This document shows positions 10,301-17,341 of a stretch of DNA of 37,806 nucleotides, one piece after another. The stretch covers positions 1-37,806 of the forward strand of contig NZ_FZQR01000043.1 of assembly GCF_900199455.1 (NCBI RefSeq). Reading direction: 5' to 3'. The number at the start of each line of letters is the position of its first letter. Position 1 is the stretch's first letter. A program made the translations under genes and the position numbers. The notes under the pieces were generated by a model. It saw only the letters and a list, made by a program, of their open reading frames with translations, had not been told where the DNA came from and ran no database searches. The DNA comes from Mesorhizobium carmichaelinearum (GTDB lineage: Bacteria > Pseudomonadota > Alphaproteobacteria > Rhizobiales > Rhizobiaceae).

Positions 10301-10792
10301 ATCGAGGAAAAGGCCGTCCGTTATATCGAGCTGAAACTGGGTATCATGTCCGCCGGAAATGCCCTGCGTACCTACCGCGAACGTCATCGCTCCGGCATGA
10401 TGGCGCGGGCATCCGACGCTTTCGCGCTCATGACGCGCGGCCAATATTCCGGCCTGACAACTCAACCTGTGAAGGGTGGGGAAGTGCTCATCGCGTTGCA
10501 GCGCGATGGGCAATCCAAGGTCGCCGACGCGCTGTCAAAGGGCGCGCGCTTTCAGCTCTATCTGGCCCTGAGGCTTGCGGGGTACTACGAGTTTGCGCAG
10601 TTTCGGCCCTCCGTGCCCTTCATCGCAGACGACATCATGGAAACCTTCGATCATGTCCGTTCCGAGGAGGTCTTCAGGTTGTTTGGCGAAATGGCAAGTG
10701 CCGGTCAGGTGATCTATCTTACGCATCACCAGCACCTATGTGAGATCGCCAAGGCTGTTGTGCCGAGCGTAGCGATTCACGAACTTGGATAG
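7322..10792 (+). CDS. YhaN-like AAA ATPase, SMC/Rad50-type coiled-coil protein
   Basis: 1,156 residues. The N-terminal ATPase lobe carries Walker A GLNEAGKST at 36-44, preceded by the typical opening MRLRRLDLVRYGKFTDRAID. A very long Ala/Glu/Arg-rich region (about 180-980) is predicted coiled coil. The C-terminal lobe has a signature-like LSKGARFQLYLALRLAGYY, Walker B and D-loop FIADDIMETFDHVRSEEVF, and an H-loop YLTHHQHLCE. This is the Rad50/SbcC-like architecture of the YhaN family, which pairs with the YhaO-like nuclease encoded just upstream, probably to process broken or blocked DNA ends. Start ATG 7322 overlaps the nuclease stop. A toxin-antitoxin remnant lies 130 bases downstream, a common neighbourhood for genome-maintenance or defence genes. 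Confidence 0.92.
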   Translation: MRLRRLDLVRYGKFTDRAIDFGPKPESGADLHIVFGLNEAGKSTALSGYLDLLFGIEERSRYNFLHEYGAMRIGGVLELGGAEHTFTRTKQRTNSLLNATGQPVSEMAISAHLAGLSRDAYETMFSLDDETLEAGGKSILESRGDLGKLLFTASAGLGHASDTLSVLEAEADRLYRKQAHGTELALLKKRLAELKSGKEAIDTLASTFETLETERLDATEKYDRSIAERSVLSARLDTIAKYLRAIPILADIRRKEAQLAELPEIASPSRTWTGSVADMIEADASLRTRLSASVDELKRVTTKVASVDVDAVILAISERVRGLADRKVRHVSAGLDLPSRRTELQILDNAVASCLAALGRTSEPDPAILLLPAATIGAVRTMVEQRSGIVTSVRVARDEAAAAADALQAARERVGEERAVPEPARARLVSALSTAKASGYMKEIKAAREAADAGAILWEAAIARLHPWSGDAQALARVAIPNAARLGAWKALVAELRKSRAVLSERLVEHQGNHDLLSAQLDALRALVDVNDDEAAAAARRARDEAWARHRDDLTGETADEFAAALARDDSVGAGRLANARELVEIRTASRSLAETAATIAHARDQLARNSSDREAVLSEIRAAASDLLGECQETSPERLIELIEDRITARIDALAAWEEIELARKKAERAVDERDQIRLELSGALASVGVGSDPADSLETVMAVAELFLDRQFKVDAERTETLKTVGARQEDLAARRRAVDVAERREDEWLAGVAEALKGTWLESGISAPGVGGVLDQLAELSKSLQDRDAMQLRIEKMEADRDNFLVEVTAVAALAGQVADDDEPEQLAIRLAERLERAERTREAKANLVNDLQRLQEAREILDAEISAHERRKNEVLSVFGVATLSEVVQRDELLRDRDRLRTTVAELEEQVSSELAVEGFEQARSILDAVDLDSLAIEKAEAEQRLRASDEAIQQQLIRQTRATDKLDAIGGDSAVARIDAERRTVLLEIEEKAVRYIELKLGIMSAGNALRTYRERHRSGMMARASDAFALMTRGQYSGLTTQPVKGGEVLIALQRDGQSKVADALSKGARFQLYLALRLAGYYEFAQFRPSVPFIADDIMETFDHVRSEEVFRLFGEMASAGQVIYLTHHQHLCEIAKAVVPSVAIHELG

Positions 10793-10849
10793 TGGACGTC
10801 GAGCTCGGCAGTTACTTGGATTGTTAGTAGCAAATAGCCAGGTTGTTGA

Positions 10850-10875
10850 TCCGAAATATGTTGACATTTTTCGGA
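10850..10875. promoter_or_regulatory. Operator-like inverted repeat 1 of the AbiE-type locus
   Basis: TCCGAAATATG (10850-10860) and CATTTTTCGGA (10865-10875) are inverted copies with one mismatch around four bases. The spacer and right arm contain TTGACA (10861-10866), a possible -35 box. The arms are the same motif found in the second repeat 45 bases downstream. Confidence 0.6.
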
Positions 10876-10893
10876 CAGCCCCAGGTTAGCACT

Positions 10894-10923
10894 TGTCTGA
10901 AATACGTATACATATTTCGGACA
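10894..10923. promoter_or_regulatory. Operator-like inverted repeat 2, touching the antitoxin start codon
   Basis: TGTCTGAAATA (10894-10904) and TATTTCGGACA (10913-10923) are inverted copies with one mismatch around eight bases. The right arm ends on the A of the ATG at 10923. AbiEi-type antitoxins are known to repress their own operon by binding inverted repeats, so the pair of repeats fits autoregulation. A TATACA inside the repeat (10907-10912) may be the -10 box. Confidence 0.6.
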
Positions 10924-11629
10924 TGAGAGAGACTCGATCGGAGCTGAAGGCTCTAATCCAAGATCGCATCGCGGAGAGCCCATCACGCACGGTCTGGACG
11001 CCTGCGGATTTTCTTGACCTCCGTAATCGCGATGCCGTGGACAAGGTGCTGCAGCGGATGGTCAAGGTCGCTGAGCTGCGGCGGATTGATCGCGGGCTCT
11101 ACGATCGACCGACATTCAACACCTTGACCCAGCAAAAAAGCCCACCAGACCCCCGAGGCGTCATCGACGCGGTGGCGCGGCGCGATCAGATACGGTCCTC
11201 GTTGACGGCATGACCGCAGCAAATGACCTCGGCCTGACTGACACTGGACCAGCCCGCATTGTCGTACACGCCGACGCGCGGTTGCGGACGATTCGCCTTG
11301 GCAACCTCGACATCACCTTCCGGCCCACGTCGGCCAGCAAACTTTATTGGGCCGGACGCCCGGCAATGCGCGTCGTCCAAGCGCTGCATTGGATGCGCGA
11401 TATGCTAAGCCAGGATGAAGGGAACCAGAAACTGTTACGGCGCCTGCGCCGACTGTTGAACGATCCCGATCAAGGTGAGCGCCTCCGCGCCGACCTGGCC
11501 GAAGGCCTGCCAACCCTTCCCGCTTGGATGCAAGTTCTGTTGAAGCCCCTGCTGCAGGACACCCCTGAGGTATCCCAAGGCCAGCTCCAGCCGAGCGGGA
11601 CTACGCCTCAGAAAATGCCGAGCCAATGA
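10923..11629 (+). pseudogene. AbiEi/DUF6088-type antitoxin gene with a frameshift
   Basis: From ATG 10923 the first frame gives a small winged-helix-like region (ADFLDLRNRDAVDKVLQRMV, then ELRRIDRGLYDRPTF). It runs to ARRDQIR and then ends in a few out-of-frame residues (stop at 11213). One frame over, starting in VLVDGMTAANDLGLTD, the protein continues through VVHADARLRTIRLGNLDITF and RPTSASKLYWAGRPAMRVVQ to a stop at 11629. A single missing base near 11190 (CGG|TCC where CGG-GTC is expected) explains the break. This is the layout of type IV (AbiE-like) antitoxins, an N-terminal DNA-binding domain and a C-terminal neutralising domain. As read it cannot make the full protein. The next start overlaps its stop by ATGA, as in intact pairs. 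Confidence 0.75.
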
Positions 11630-11712
11630 ATTCCGCTTATGACCAGGTCCTGAGCGCCGATGTCCAGACAAGGGCGGGCCTGTTGCTCGTCGGCGGGCAG
11701 AGAGAGCGCTGA
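11626..11712 (+). pseudogene. N-terminal stub of the AbiEii-type toxin
   Basis: ATG 11626 overlaps the antitoxin stop. The frame gives MNSAYDQVLSADVQTRAGLL and ends eight codons later. The beginning resembles the first 20-odd residues of AbiEii-like nucleotidyltransferase toxins, normally about 300 residues with an EKDFWV motif soon after this point. That motif and everything after it are absent, and the next bases match a Mu-type transposase instead. The toxin was therefore cut off by insertion or deletion linked to the mobile element. The short match makes the family call tentative; position and overlap support it. Confidence 0.55.
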
Positions 11713-11715
11713 TCG

Positions 11716-12030
11716 CGGCGCGACCGAGCGGATAAAGGCAAGAAACGTGTCGTCATCAGCCGGCAGTGGGATGCTTTGGTACCCTTTGATGCTCTCACCA
11801 AGGCCAAGATTGCGGAGGACCTAAAATAGGAAATCTGAGGCCTTCTGGCGGCCGGCGCAGCTTGGGGGCACGTCAAGATCTTGGCGCGCAATTTCTTGGT
11901 CGAGACAACCAGGTCATGGGAGTTCCGCAAATTTGTTCGATCCCGTGGACGCTCGCTTCGGAACAGCTGCATTATCGGAAGGCCCATCAGTTTCGCACGA
12001 ACCGCAAACCTTACGAGGACAGGGGCCGGA
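11716..12030 (+). pseudogene. Decayed fragment of a Mu-type transposase
   Basis: The translated stretch GKKRVVISRQWDALVPFDAL, then TKAKIAEDLK, matches GKKRVVISRRWDKLVPFEAS and TKAKIAEDLK of the transposase at 36092. The relic continues past in-frame TAG and TGA codons (around 11827 and 11836), through AAGAAWGHVKILARNFLVET (counterpart GGMSWGHTLQEAEKFLVDAT). After a frame change it gives QLHYRKAHQFRTNRKPYED (counterpart ELHFRNVHRFKRDHKAYDD). It corresponds to residues of about 150-260 of the intact protein, between the DNA-binding and DDE domains. No catalytic domain or terminal repeats are seen. Same strand as the copy at the right end of the window. Confidence 0.88.
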
Positions 12031-12047
12031 AACGTGTCCGGCCCCTG
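12020..12047 (-). terminator. Strong hairpin after gfa
   Basis: CAGGGGCCGGA (12020-12030) and TCCGGCCCCTG (12037-12047) are perfect 11-base complements with a six-base loop. It lies 17 bases past the gfa stop on the minus strand and in the tail of the transposase relic. No T tract follows on either strand. It probably ends the adhC-gfa transcript. Confidence 0.6.
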
Positions 12048-12063
12048 CCGAAATCTACGGTGT

Positions 12064-12633
12064 TCAGGCCGGCAAGGCGCCTGACTTCTTCGCCGTCCAG
12101 GTGGCGATATAATCCATCAGGCCGGGGTTGAGGCAGTCATAAGGCTCCAGCCCGATTGACTTCAGCTGCGCCCGGATGCCGTCCATGCGCTTGGGATCAA
12201 CGCCGGATTCGATGATCGAGGAGACAAAGGCGGTGAAGCCCGGCGGCGACCAGCCGTCATCCTCGAAGCGCTCGGGATGGATGAAGGAGAGGCCCTTGAA
12301 CGGATGGTCGCGCTCGACCGGTCCGTGCATGTGGACGCCGCAGCCAGTGCAGGCATGGCGCTGGATCAATGCCGAGGGATCGACCACCTTGAGCTTGTCG
12401 CCATTTTCGGTGACCGTGACGTCGCCGGTGCCGGCCACGGCCACCACCGAGAACACGGCACCTTCCGGCTTCCAGCATTTGGTGCAGCCGCAGGCGTGGT
12501 TGTGGGCGATCTGGCCCTTGACCTTCACCTTGACCGGCTTGCTCGTGCAGGCGCAGACCAGCGTGCCGCCGGCAAAGCTTGCGCTCTCCTTCGGCAGTCC
12601 ATTGTCGATTTTTGGATGCAGTTTTTCCGGCAT
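12064..12633 (-). CDS. gfa: S-(hydroxymethyl)glutathione synthase (glutathione-dependent formaldehyde-activating enzyme)
   Basis: 189 residues from ATG 12633, with GGAGGAG upstream. It speeds the condensation of formaldehyde with glutathione to S-hydroxymethylglutathione in the cytoplasm, the first step of glutathione-dependent formaldehyde oxidation. The zinc-binding cysteines of the GFA/CENP-V fold are visible: LVCACTSKPVKVK, NHACGCTKCWKPEG and HACTGCGVHMHG. The length and the ending with YDCLNPGLMDYIATWTAKK are typical. It follows adhC by 67 bases on the same strand, and the two enzymes act in sequence. Likely co-transcribed with adhC. Confidence 0.95.
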   Translation of the reverse strand: MPEKLHPKIDNGLPKESASFAGGTLVCACTSKPVKVKVKGQIAHNHACGCTKCWKPEGAVFSVVAVAGTGDVTVTENGDKLKVVDPSALIQRHACTGCGVHMHGPVERDHPFKGLSFIHPERFEDDGWSPPGFTAFVSSIIESGVDPKRMDGIRAQLKSIGLEPYDCLNPGLMDYIATWTAKKSGALPA

Positions 12634-12700
12634 TCTTTTCTCCTCCCGTTTGTAAACCACAGAGGTCGCAGGCCGGTTGGTCGGCGGCTTGTGGTCTGCT

Positions 12701-13828
12701 TCAGTAAACGACGACGCTTCGGATCGACTTGCCCTCATGCATGAGGTCAAAACCCTTGTTGATGTCCTCGAGCTTCAGCGTGTGGGTGATCATCGGGTCG
12801 ATCTGGATCTTGCCGTCCATGTACCAGTCGACGATTTTTGGCACATCGGTGCGGCCGCGCGCGCCGCCGAAGGCGGTGCCCATCCAGGTGCGGCCGGTGA
12901 CCAGCTGGAACGGCCGGGTCGAAATCTCCTGACCGGCACCGGCGACGCCGATGACGACCGACTTGCCCCAGCCGCGGTGCGAGGCTTCCAGCGCCTGGCG
13001 CATCACCTTGGTGTTGCCGGTGCAGTCGAACGTGTAGTCGGCGCCGCCGATCTGGTCGGCGCCGCGCTTGGTCATGTTGACGAGGTGCGGGACGATGTCG
13101 CCGTCGATCTCCTTCGGATTGACGAAATGCGTCATGCCGAATCGCTCGCCCCATTCCTTCTTGTCGTTGTTGAGGTCGACGCCAATGATCATGTCGGCGC
13201 CGGCCAGCTTCAGGCCCTGGATGACATTCAGGCCGATACCGCCGAGGCCAAAGACGACTGCGGTCGCGCCTTGCTCGACCTTGGCGGTGTTGATGACGGC
13301 GCCGATGCCGGTGGTGACGCCGCAGCCGATGTAGCAGATCTTGTCGAAGGGGGCGTCGGGATTGACCTTGGCCAGCGCGATCTCGGGCAGTACGGTGAAG
13401 TTGGAGAAGGTCGAGCAGCCCATGTAGTGGAAGATCTTGTCCTTGCCGATCGAGAAGCGCGACGAGCCGTCGGGCATCAAGCCTTGCCCCTGCGTGGCGC
13501 GGATGGCGGTGCACAGGTTGGTCTTTCTCGACAAGCAGGACGGGCACTGACGGCATTCCGGCGTATAGAGCGGGATGACATGATCACCCTTCTTGACTGA
13601 GGTGACGCCCTTGCCGACATCGACCACCACGCCGGCACCCTCATGGCCGAGGATCGCCGGAAACAGGCCCTCCGGATCGGCGCCCGACAAGGTGAACTCG
13701 TCGGTGTGGCAGATGCCGGTCGCCTTGATCTCGACGAGCACCTCGCCCTCGCGCGGACCGTCGAGGTCGACCTCCATGATCTCCAACGGCTTTCCGGCGG
13801 CGACAGCGACAGCGGCGCGTGTCCGCAT
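12701..13828 (-). CDS. adhC: S-(hydroxymethyl)glutathione dehydrogenase / class III alcohol dehydrogenase
   Basis: 375 residues from ATG 13828, chosen because GGAG precedes it by seven bases; a second ATG 12 bases upstream overlaps that ribosome site. It oxidises S-hydroxymethylglutathione to S-formylglutathione with NAD+ and can reduce S-nitrosoglutathione. Catalytic zinc ligands lie in ATGICHTDEFTLSG and LGHEGAG, with the third in YIGCGVTTG. The structural-zinc loop is PECRQCPSCLSRKTNLC, and the NAD site is VFGLGGIGLNVIQG. Length and sequence are those of the conserved class III enzyme. Upstream lies a 535-bp gap holding a promoter (14131-14160) that reads toward this gene and carries the operator pattern shared with the catabolic island. 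Confidence 0.96.
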   Translation of the reverse strand: MRTRAAVAVAAGKPLEIMEVDLDGPREGEVLVEIKATGICHTDEFTLSGADPEGLFPAILGHEGAGVVVDVGKGVTSVKKGDHVIPLYTPECRQCPSCLSRKTNLCTAIRATQGQGLMPDGSSRFSIGKDKIFHYMGCSTFSNFTVLPEIALAKVNPDAPFDKICYIGCGVTTGIGAVINTAKVEQGATAVVFGLGGIGLNVIQGLKLAGADMIIGVDLNNDKKEWGERFGMTHFVNPKEIDGDIVPHLVNMTKRGADQIGGADYTFDCTGNTKVMRQALEASHRGWGKSVVIGVAGAGQEISTRPFQLVTGRTWMGTAFGGARGRTDVPKIVDWYMDGKIQIDPMITHTLKLEDINKGFDLMHEGKSIRSVVVY

Positions 13829-14126
13829 ATTGCTCTCCATTTGCTTGAGTGAACGAACTTGGAGCACTTGCCAGGCGTTAATTCGATCCCATAGGCTTAG
13901 ATCAGATCACAGAATTGCTTTATCGAAGCTGGCGCCTCTCAAAGAAGCCAGTGGTAGCCCTAGGATCCTAAGGATGCTGGCAAATCGATGCGGGATATGA
14001 GACCAGGTTTGCGATGCGCGGCATTGGCTGGAGGTTGGCCGCAGAAAGGAATAGTTGCGCATGGCCCAGGCTGCCTTTTTCTAGCGATCAAGCTATCCGA
14101 TAACCACGAAGGTGAGCTCCAACTGT
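13829..14126. other. Leader region between adhC and operator site A
   Basis: No convincing gene. Reading leftward it would be the long untranslated leader of any transcript begun at the promoter around 14131-14160. TAGGATCCTA (13961-13970) is a ten-base palindrome inside an almost symmetric 15-mer. One long open frame on the minus strand (13960-14220) starts upstream of the promoter and has no recognisable family features. Confidence 0.4.
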
Positions 14127-14160
14127 ATTCTAGATAGAACACTATTCCATCTATTGTCAA
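14127..14160 (-). promoter_or_regulatory. Operator site A with a leftward promoter
   Basis: On the minus strand TTGACA (14155-14160), 18 bases, TATCTA (14131-14136) form a sigma-70-type promoter. The operator half-sites GGAAT, TTC and GAA (with N4 and N6 between them, spanning 14128-14148) lie in the spacer and -10 region. This is the same pattern as sites B-E. The first downstream gene on that strand is adhC, about 285 bases away. Confidence 0.6.
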
Positions 14161-14364
14161 CGACGATTCGTAACGTCGCTGGGCCTTGGGTTGATGTCCA
14201 CTGACCGACTTAGTGGGCAAGCCATCAACTCGCCGCCCCCTCTGCGGCGACCAGAACTCTAGCCCGATCCGCAGAGCTTCTTTTTGGGCGATTCGAGAGG
14301 TTTGAGATTTCCAGAGCGCTGCCTTCGTCGCACAGCATGGCCAGTTGGAGTTAGGTGGACGAGC
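14161..14364. other. Intergenic DNA between iclR end and operator site A
   Basis: About 200 bases between the iclR stop and the promoter of site A. No gene, hairpin with T tract or repeat stands out. Confidence 0.4.
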
Positions 14365-15153
14365 TTACGCTGACTGCTTCGGACTGCTATAGCGTTCTCT
14401 CAGCGGCCAAAGCTCTCCGAGTTTGCCAGCCGTTGACACCACCGCCGAAGCAATTTCTTCGTGCCGCTCTGTGGTTAAACGCGAGCTGGGGCCTGCGACG
14501 CTCACGGTGCCAACAGTTTTCCCATCACCCAATATGATTGGGGCGGCAATCGCGACGACGCCAGGCTCGGCCTCCTCGTTGGAAATTGCCCAGCCTCTAG
14601 TTCGAGTGAGTTTCAATTCCTCCATGAACTCTTCCACAGGGCTAATGGATTGCTTGCCCCCTGTCCCTGAGCCATTTAACGCAATCCTAATACCGTCCGT
14701 TGGATTTAACGTCGACAAATAGGCTCTTCCATTGGCTGTCGTCGCCAAGCGAACCTTTGCTACCATTTCGGGCTGATATTTTAGGCCATTCTGAGCGCCT
14801 TGAACCTGTGCAATCCAGGTAAGGGTCTCTCCCTGCACTACGGCCATCCGTACAAGCTCTGAGCTCTGAACGGCTAAATCCTCTAACACTGGCTGGCAAA
14901 TGTCGGTTAGGTGCGTCGCACTTAAGAAACGTTGTCCAAGAATGGCGAGTCGGAGAGTGAGCTTGTAGAAGCCCGTGACTGGCTCCTGCTCCACCCAACC
15001 TATTTCGCACAAGATGTTAAGCATCCGGTGGGCGGCGCTTTTTTGTAAATCCAGCTTTTCGGCAATTTCGCCTAGCCGCATAGAGGATGCTTCATTCGCG
15101 AGCAGTTCGATGACTGCAAAACACCGCTCCACAAGAGAGTTGACAACCCGCAC
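14365..15153 (-). CDS. IclR-family transcriptional regulator, likely master repressor of the island
   Basis: 262 residues from GTG 15153, preceded by GGAG at six bases; the frame can be extended only to a TTG at 15165 without a good site. The N-terminal winged helix-turn-helix is clear: SLVERCFAVIELLANEASSM, then LGEIAEKLDLQKSAAHRMLN. The C-terminal effector domain follows (about 85-250), with LATTANGRAYLS, RTRGWAISNEEAEPGVVAIA and VGTVSVAGPSSRL. IclR proteins usually bind catabolic operators as dimers or tetramers and respond to a small organic acid. The operator pattern shared by five promoters in the window overlaps this gene's own promoter (site B), which suggests autoregulation and control of the neighbouring genes. 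It is divergent from the acyl-CoA dehydrogenase gene. Confidence 0.92.
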   Translation of the reverse strand: MRVVNSLVERCFAVIELLANEASSMRLGEIAEKLDLQKSAAHRMLNILCEIGWVEQEPVTGFYKLTLRLAILGQRFLSATHLTDICQPVLEDLAVQSSELVRMAVVQGETLTWIAQVQGAQNGLKYQPEMVAKVRLATTANGRAYLSTLNPTDGIRIALNGSGTGGKQSISPVEEFMEELKLTRTRGWAISNEEAEPGVVAIAAPIILGDGKTVGTVSVAGPSSRLTTERHEEIASAVVSTAGKLGELWPLRERYSSPKQSA

Positions 15154-15172
15154 GTTCGTCTCCAAGGTAGCG

Positions 15173-15217
15173 TTCCAAAAGGAATGACATTCTATCTTCG
15201 TAGCGACACTCAGTCAA
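15173..15217 (-). promoter_or_regulatory. Operator site B and promoter of the iclR gene
   Basis: On the minus strand TTGACT (15212-15217), 17 bases, TAGAAT (15189-15194) form a good sigma-70-type promoter. The operator half-sites AGAAT, TTC and GAA with N4 and N6 spacing (15173-15193) begin inside the -10 box. The expected transcript starts about 30 bases before the iclR start codon. The site also lies about 130 bases before the divergent acyl-CoA dehydrogenase gene. Confidence 0.75.
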
Positions 15218-15319
15218 GTGAATCCGGGCTGCCGCCTACGTCGGGGCTTCCGGGCATCCTTTTGCTGCACCGCCTGAGCACGGCTCATTATCGAAAAAAG
15301 TTACCTCCGGAGCAAGTAT

Positions 15320-16477
15320 ATGGACTTTGCACTGTCCGCCGAACAAATCGCGATTCGCGACCAGGCGCGAAATGTTGCCACGGCAGAGGTCGCGACCCGC
15401 GCCGCAGAAATTGATGCGTCGGCTCAGTTTGATTGGAATTTGCATCGACGCCTCGCAGAACTGGGGTTTCTTGGTCTGACGGCTCCTGAAATGTTTGGTG
15501 GACACGGAGCCGATACGCTTAGCTGGTGTATTGTAGTCGAAGAGATTGCGAGGGCGTCCTCCACCGTATCTAACGGTATCACCCTTACCGACGGCATGGT
15601 CCACTATATATCAACGCTCGGTACACACGAGCAGAAGGAGATGTACATTCCGCCGCTAATCCGTGGCGAGAAGCTCTGCTCCTTCGCCCTTACTGAGCCA
15701 GATACCGGATCGGACGCCGCGTCCGTCCGCACCACGGCTCGTCATGAGGGAGACGAGGTCGTCCTAAATGGGCAAAAGATGTTCATCTCAGGCGCCGCAT
15801 ACGCAGACCACTTCATTGTCGTAGCCACCGCAGATAGAGAGTTACGCCACAAGGGCATTCGCACCTATATCGTCCCGCGCACCGCACCCGGCCTTGTTGT
15901 TGGTGAGAAGCTAGATCTAATGGGCATTCGCGGCTTCGGCACATCTCCAGTATTTTTCGATGAATGCCGTATTCCGGCATCAAATCAGCTAGGAGGGAAC
16001 GAGGGTTTCCGCGTTGTCATGCAAGGCCTAGACGGGCCAGGAAGACTCGGTGCCGCATCGCAAGCGGTGGGCCTTGCGCAGGCCGCAATGGAGGGCGCAC
16101 TCGCCTATTCGCTGGAGCGAAGCCAATTCGGACAACCGATATTTGATCATCAGGCTATCCAATTTATGTTGGCGGACATGTCGGCCGAAATAGATGCAGC
16201 TCGACTGTTGATCTGGAATGCCGCCTGGCGACGCGATGCTGGTCTCTCCTTCACCAAGGAATCGTCGCATGCGAAGCTCTTCGCTGGCGACATGTGCGTG
16301 AGGAACGTTTCTAACGCCCTCCAGATATTCGGCGGCTACGGTTACTCTAAAGAGTATCCTATCGAGCGGTTTTATCGTGATGCCAAAATCCATCAAATAT
16401 GGGATGGAACCAATCAGATACAGCGCATGATTATTGCGCGTCAGATCAGAAAGCAATTTGAGGGAGGGGTTTTGTGA
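15320..16477 (+). CDS. Acyl-CoA dehydrogenase family flavoprotein
   Basis: 385 residues from ATG 15320 with GGAG seven bases upstream. All three parts of the fold are present: helical N-domain (MDFALSAEQIAIRDQARNVA), beta domain with LTEPDTGSDAASVRTTA (125-140), and C-domain with ERSQFGQPIFDHQAIQFMLA and QIFGGYGYSKEYPIERFYRD. Family members oxidise acyl-CoA thioesters at the alpha-beta bond using FAD and pass electrons to ETF. The usual catalytic Glu of the YEGT motif is Asp here (WDGTNQIQR, Asp362), and the alternative Glu site (LD-x-ER) reads LDGPGR, so activity or chemistry may differ. It is the first gene after the regulator; the KdsB-like gene follows in the same direction. An acyl-CoA substrate fits the CaiB-type CoA transferase at 30139. 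Confidence 0.9.
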   Translation: MDFALSAEQIAIRDQARNVATAEVATRAAEIDASAQFDWNLHRRLAELGFLGLTAPEMFGGHGADTLSWCIVVEEIARASSTVSNGITLTDGMVHYISTLGTHEQKEMYIPPLIRGEKLCSFALTEPDTGSDAASVRTTARHEGDEVVLNGQKMFISGAAYADHFIVVATADRELRHKGIRTYIVPRTAPGLVVGEKLDLMGIRGFGTSPVFFDECRIPASNQLGGNEGFRVVMQGLDGPGRLGAASQAVGLAQAAMEGALAYSLERSQFGQPIFDHQAIQFMLADMSAEIDAARLLIWNAAWRRDAGLSFTKESSHAKLFAGDMCVRNVSNALQIFGGYGYSKEYPIERFYRDAKIHQIWDGTNQIQRMIIARQIRKQFEGGVL

Positions 16478-16534
16478 TTAAAAAGGAGACTCGACCGGGC
16501 CCTTTCCAATTTCGGATTGCGTAGGCGAATTGCG

Positions 16535-17341
16535 TTGTACAGTAAACGGGTAATAATCATCCCTGCACGCTACGGGTCCACGAGGTTTCCGGGTAAGCCT
16601 CTTGTCGCACTAAATGGAAAAGCCGCTATCTTGCATACGATTGATGCCGCTGGGAAGGTCGGAGGCGTCGACGGAGTATATGTTGCGACCGACGACGAGC
16701 GCATTTCAGCGGTCGTAGAGAAATACGGATACACGGCACTCCTTACCAGCACCTCATGTCGCAACGGGACAGAGCGAGTGGCGGAGGCCGCGAGCATCCT
16801 TGGGCTCAATGATGACGATCTTGTGGTCAATCTTCAGGGCGATGCACCGCTGACCCCGCCGGAGTTCGCCGTCACGATTTTTGCTTTTCTAGCCGAGCAC
16901 CCCGAAGCTGACGTGGTCACTCCCGTCATCAAATGCAGTGCAGAGAGCTATCTGCGCATGGCTGATGACGTTCGCGAACACCGGATCGGCGCCACAACGA
17001 GCGTTTTCGATGCAAGAAATCGCGCGCTCTACTTCTCAAAGTCGCTCCTTCCGCACGGTTCTTCTGCTGACACGCTGACAAGACTACCAGTATATCATCA
17101 TGTTGGCCTCTACGGGTATCGAGTCAGATGTCTGAAGGGATTTCACGAATTGCCTGTTGGTCCGCTTGAATGCGCCGAAAAACTAGAGCAACTGCGTTTT
17201 CTAGAGAATGGTCATGCCATGTATGTGGTGGAGGTCGAAAACGACGGGCAAGAGTTCTGGGAACTTAATCATCCAGTTGACGTCGCACATCTGGAACGAG
17301 CACTGCCAAAAGGCAAATCCGCCCAGTGGTCACGATCCTGA
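16535..17341 (+). CDS. KdsB-like CMP-sugar-acid synthetase (cytidylyltransferase)
   Basis: 268 residues from TTG 16535, taken as start because an AGGCGA lies upstream and the family begins just there; TTG 16517 is the only other option, and no ATG or GTG exists between the previous stop and the first strand. The nucleotide-binding opening RVIIIPARYGSTRFPGKPLV is canonical for 3-deoxy-manno-octulosonate cytidylyltransferase. VYVATDDERI, NGTERVAEAA and AEKLEQLRFLENG follow in order. The usual VQGDEP reads LQGDAP (101-105), so the metal Asp is kept but the next Glu is Ala. KdsB activates Kdo for lipid A core and capsule synthesis. A copy in a catabolic island beside an acyl-CoA dehydrogenase is unexpected; it may act on a different acidic sugar. 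Confidence 0.82.
   Translation: MYSKRVIIIPARYGSTRFPGKPLVALNGKAAILHTIDAAGKVGGVDGVYVATDDERISAVVEKYGYTALLTSTSCRNGTERVAEAASILGLNDDDLVVNLQGDAPLTPPEFAVTIFAFLAEHPEADVVTPVIKCSAESYLRMADDVREHRIGATTSVFDARNRALYFSKSLLPHGSSADTLTRLPVYHHVGLYGYRVRCLKGFHELPVGPLECAEKLEQLRFLENGHAMYVVEVENDGQEFWELNHPVDVAHLERALPKGKSAQWSRS

Noticed and set aside
12677..13600. 307-codon open frame on the plus strand over adhC
   Set aside because: It is antisense to a highly conserved class III alcohol dehydrogenase and consists of low-complexity Asp/Val/Gly/Ala residues typical of shadow frames in high-GC DNA.
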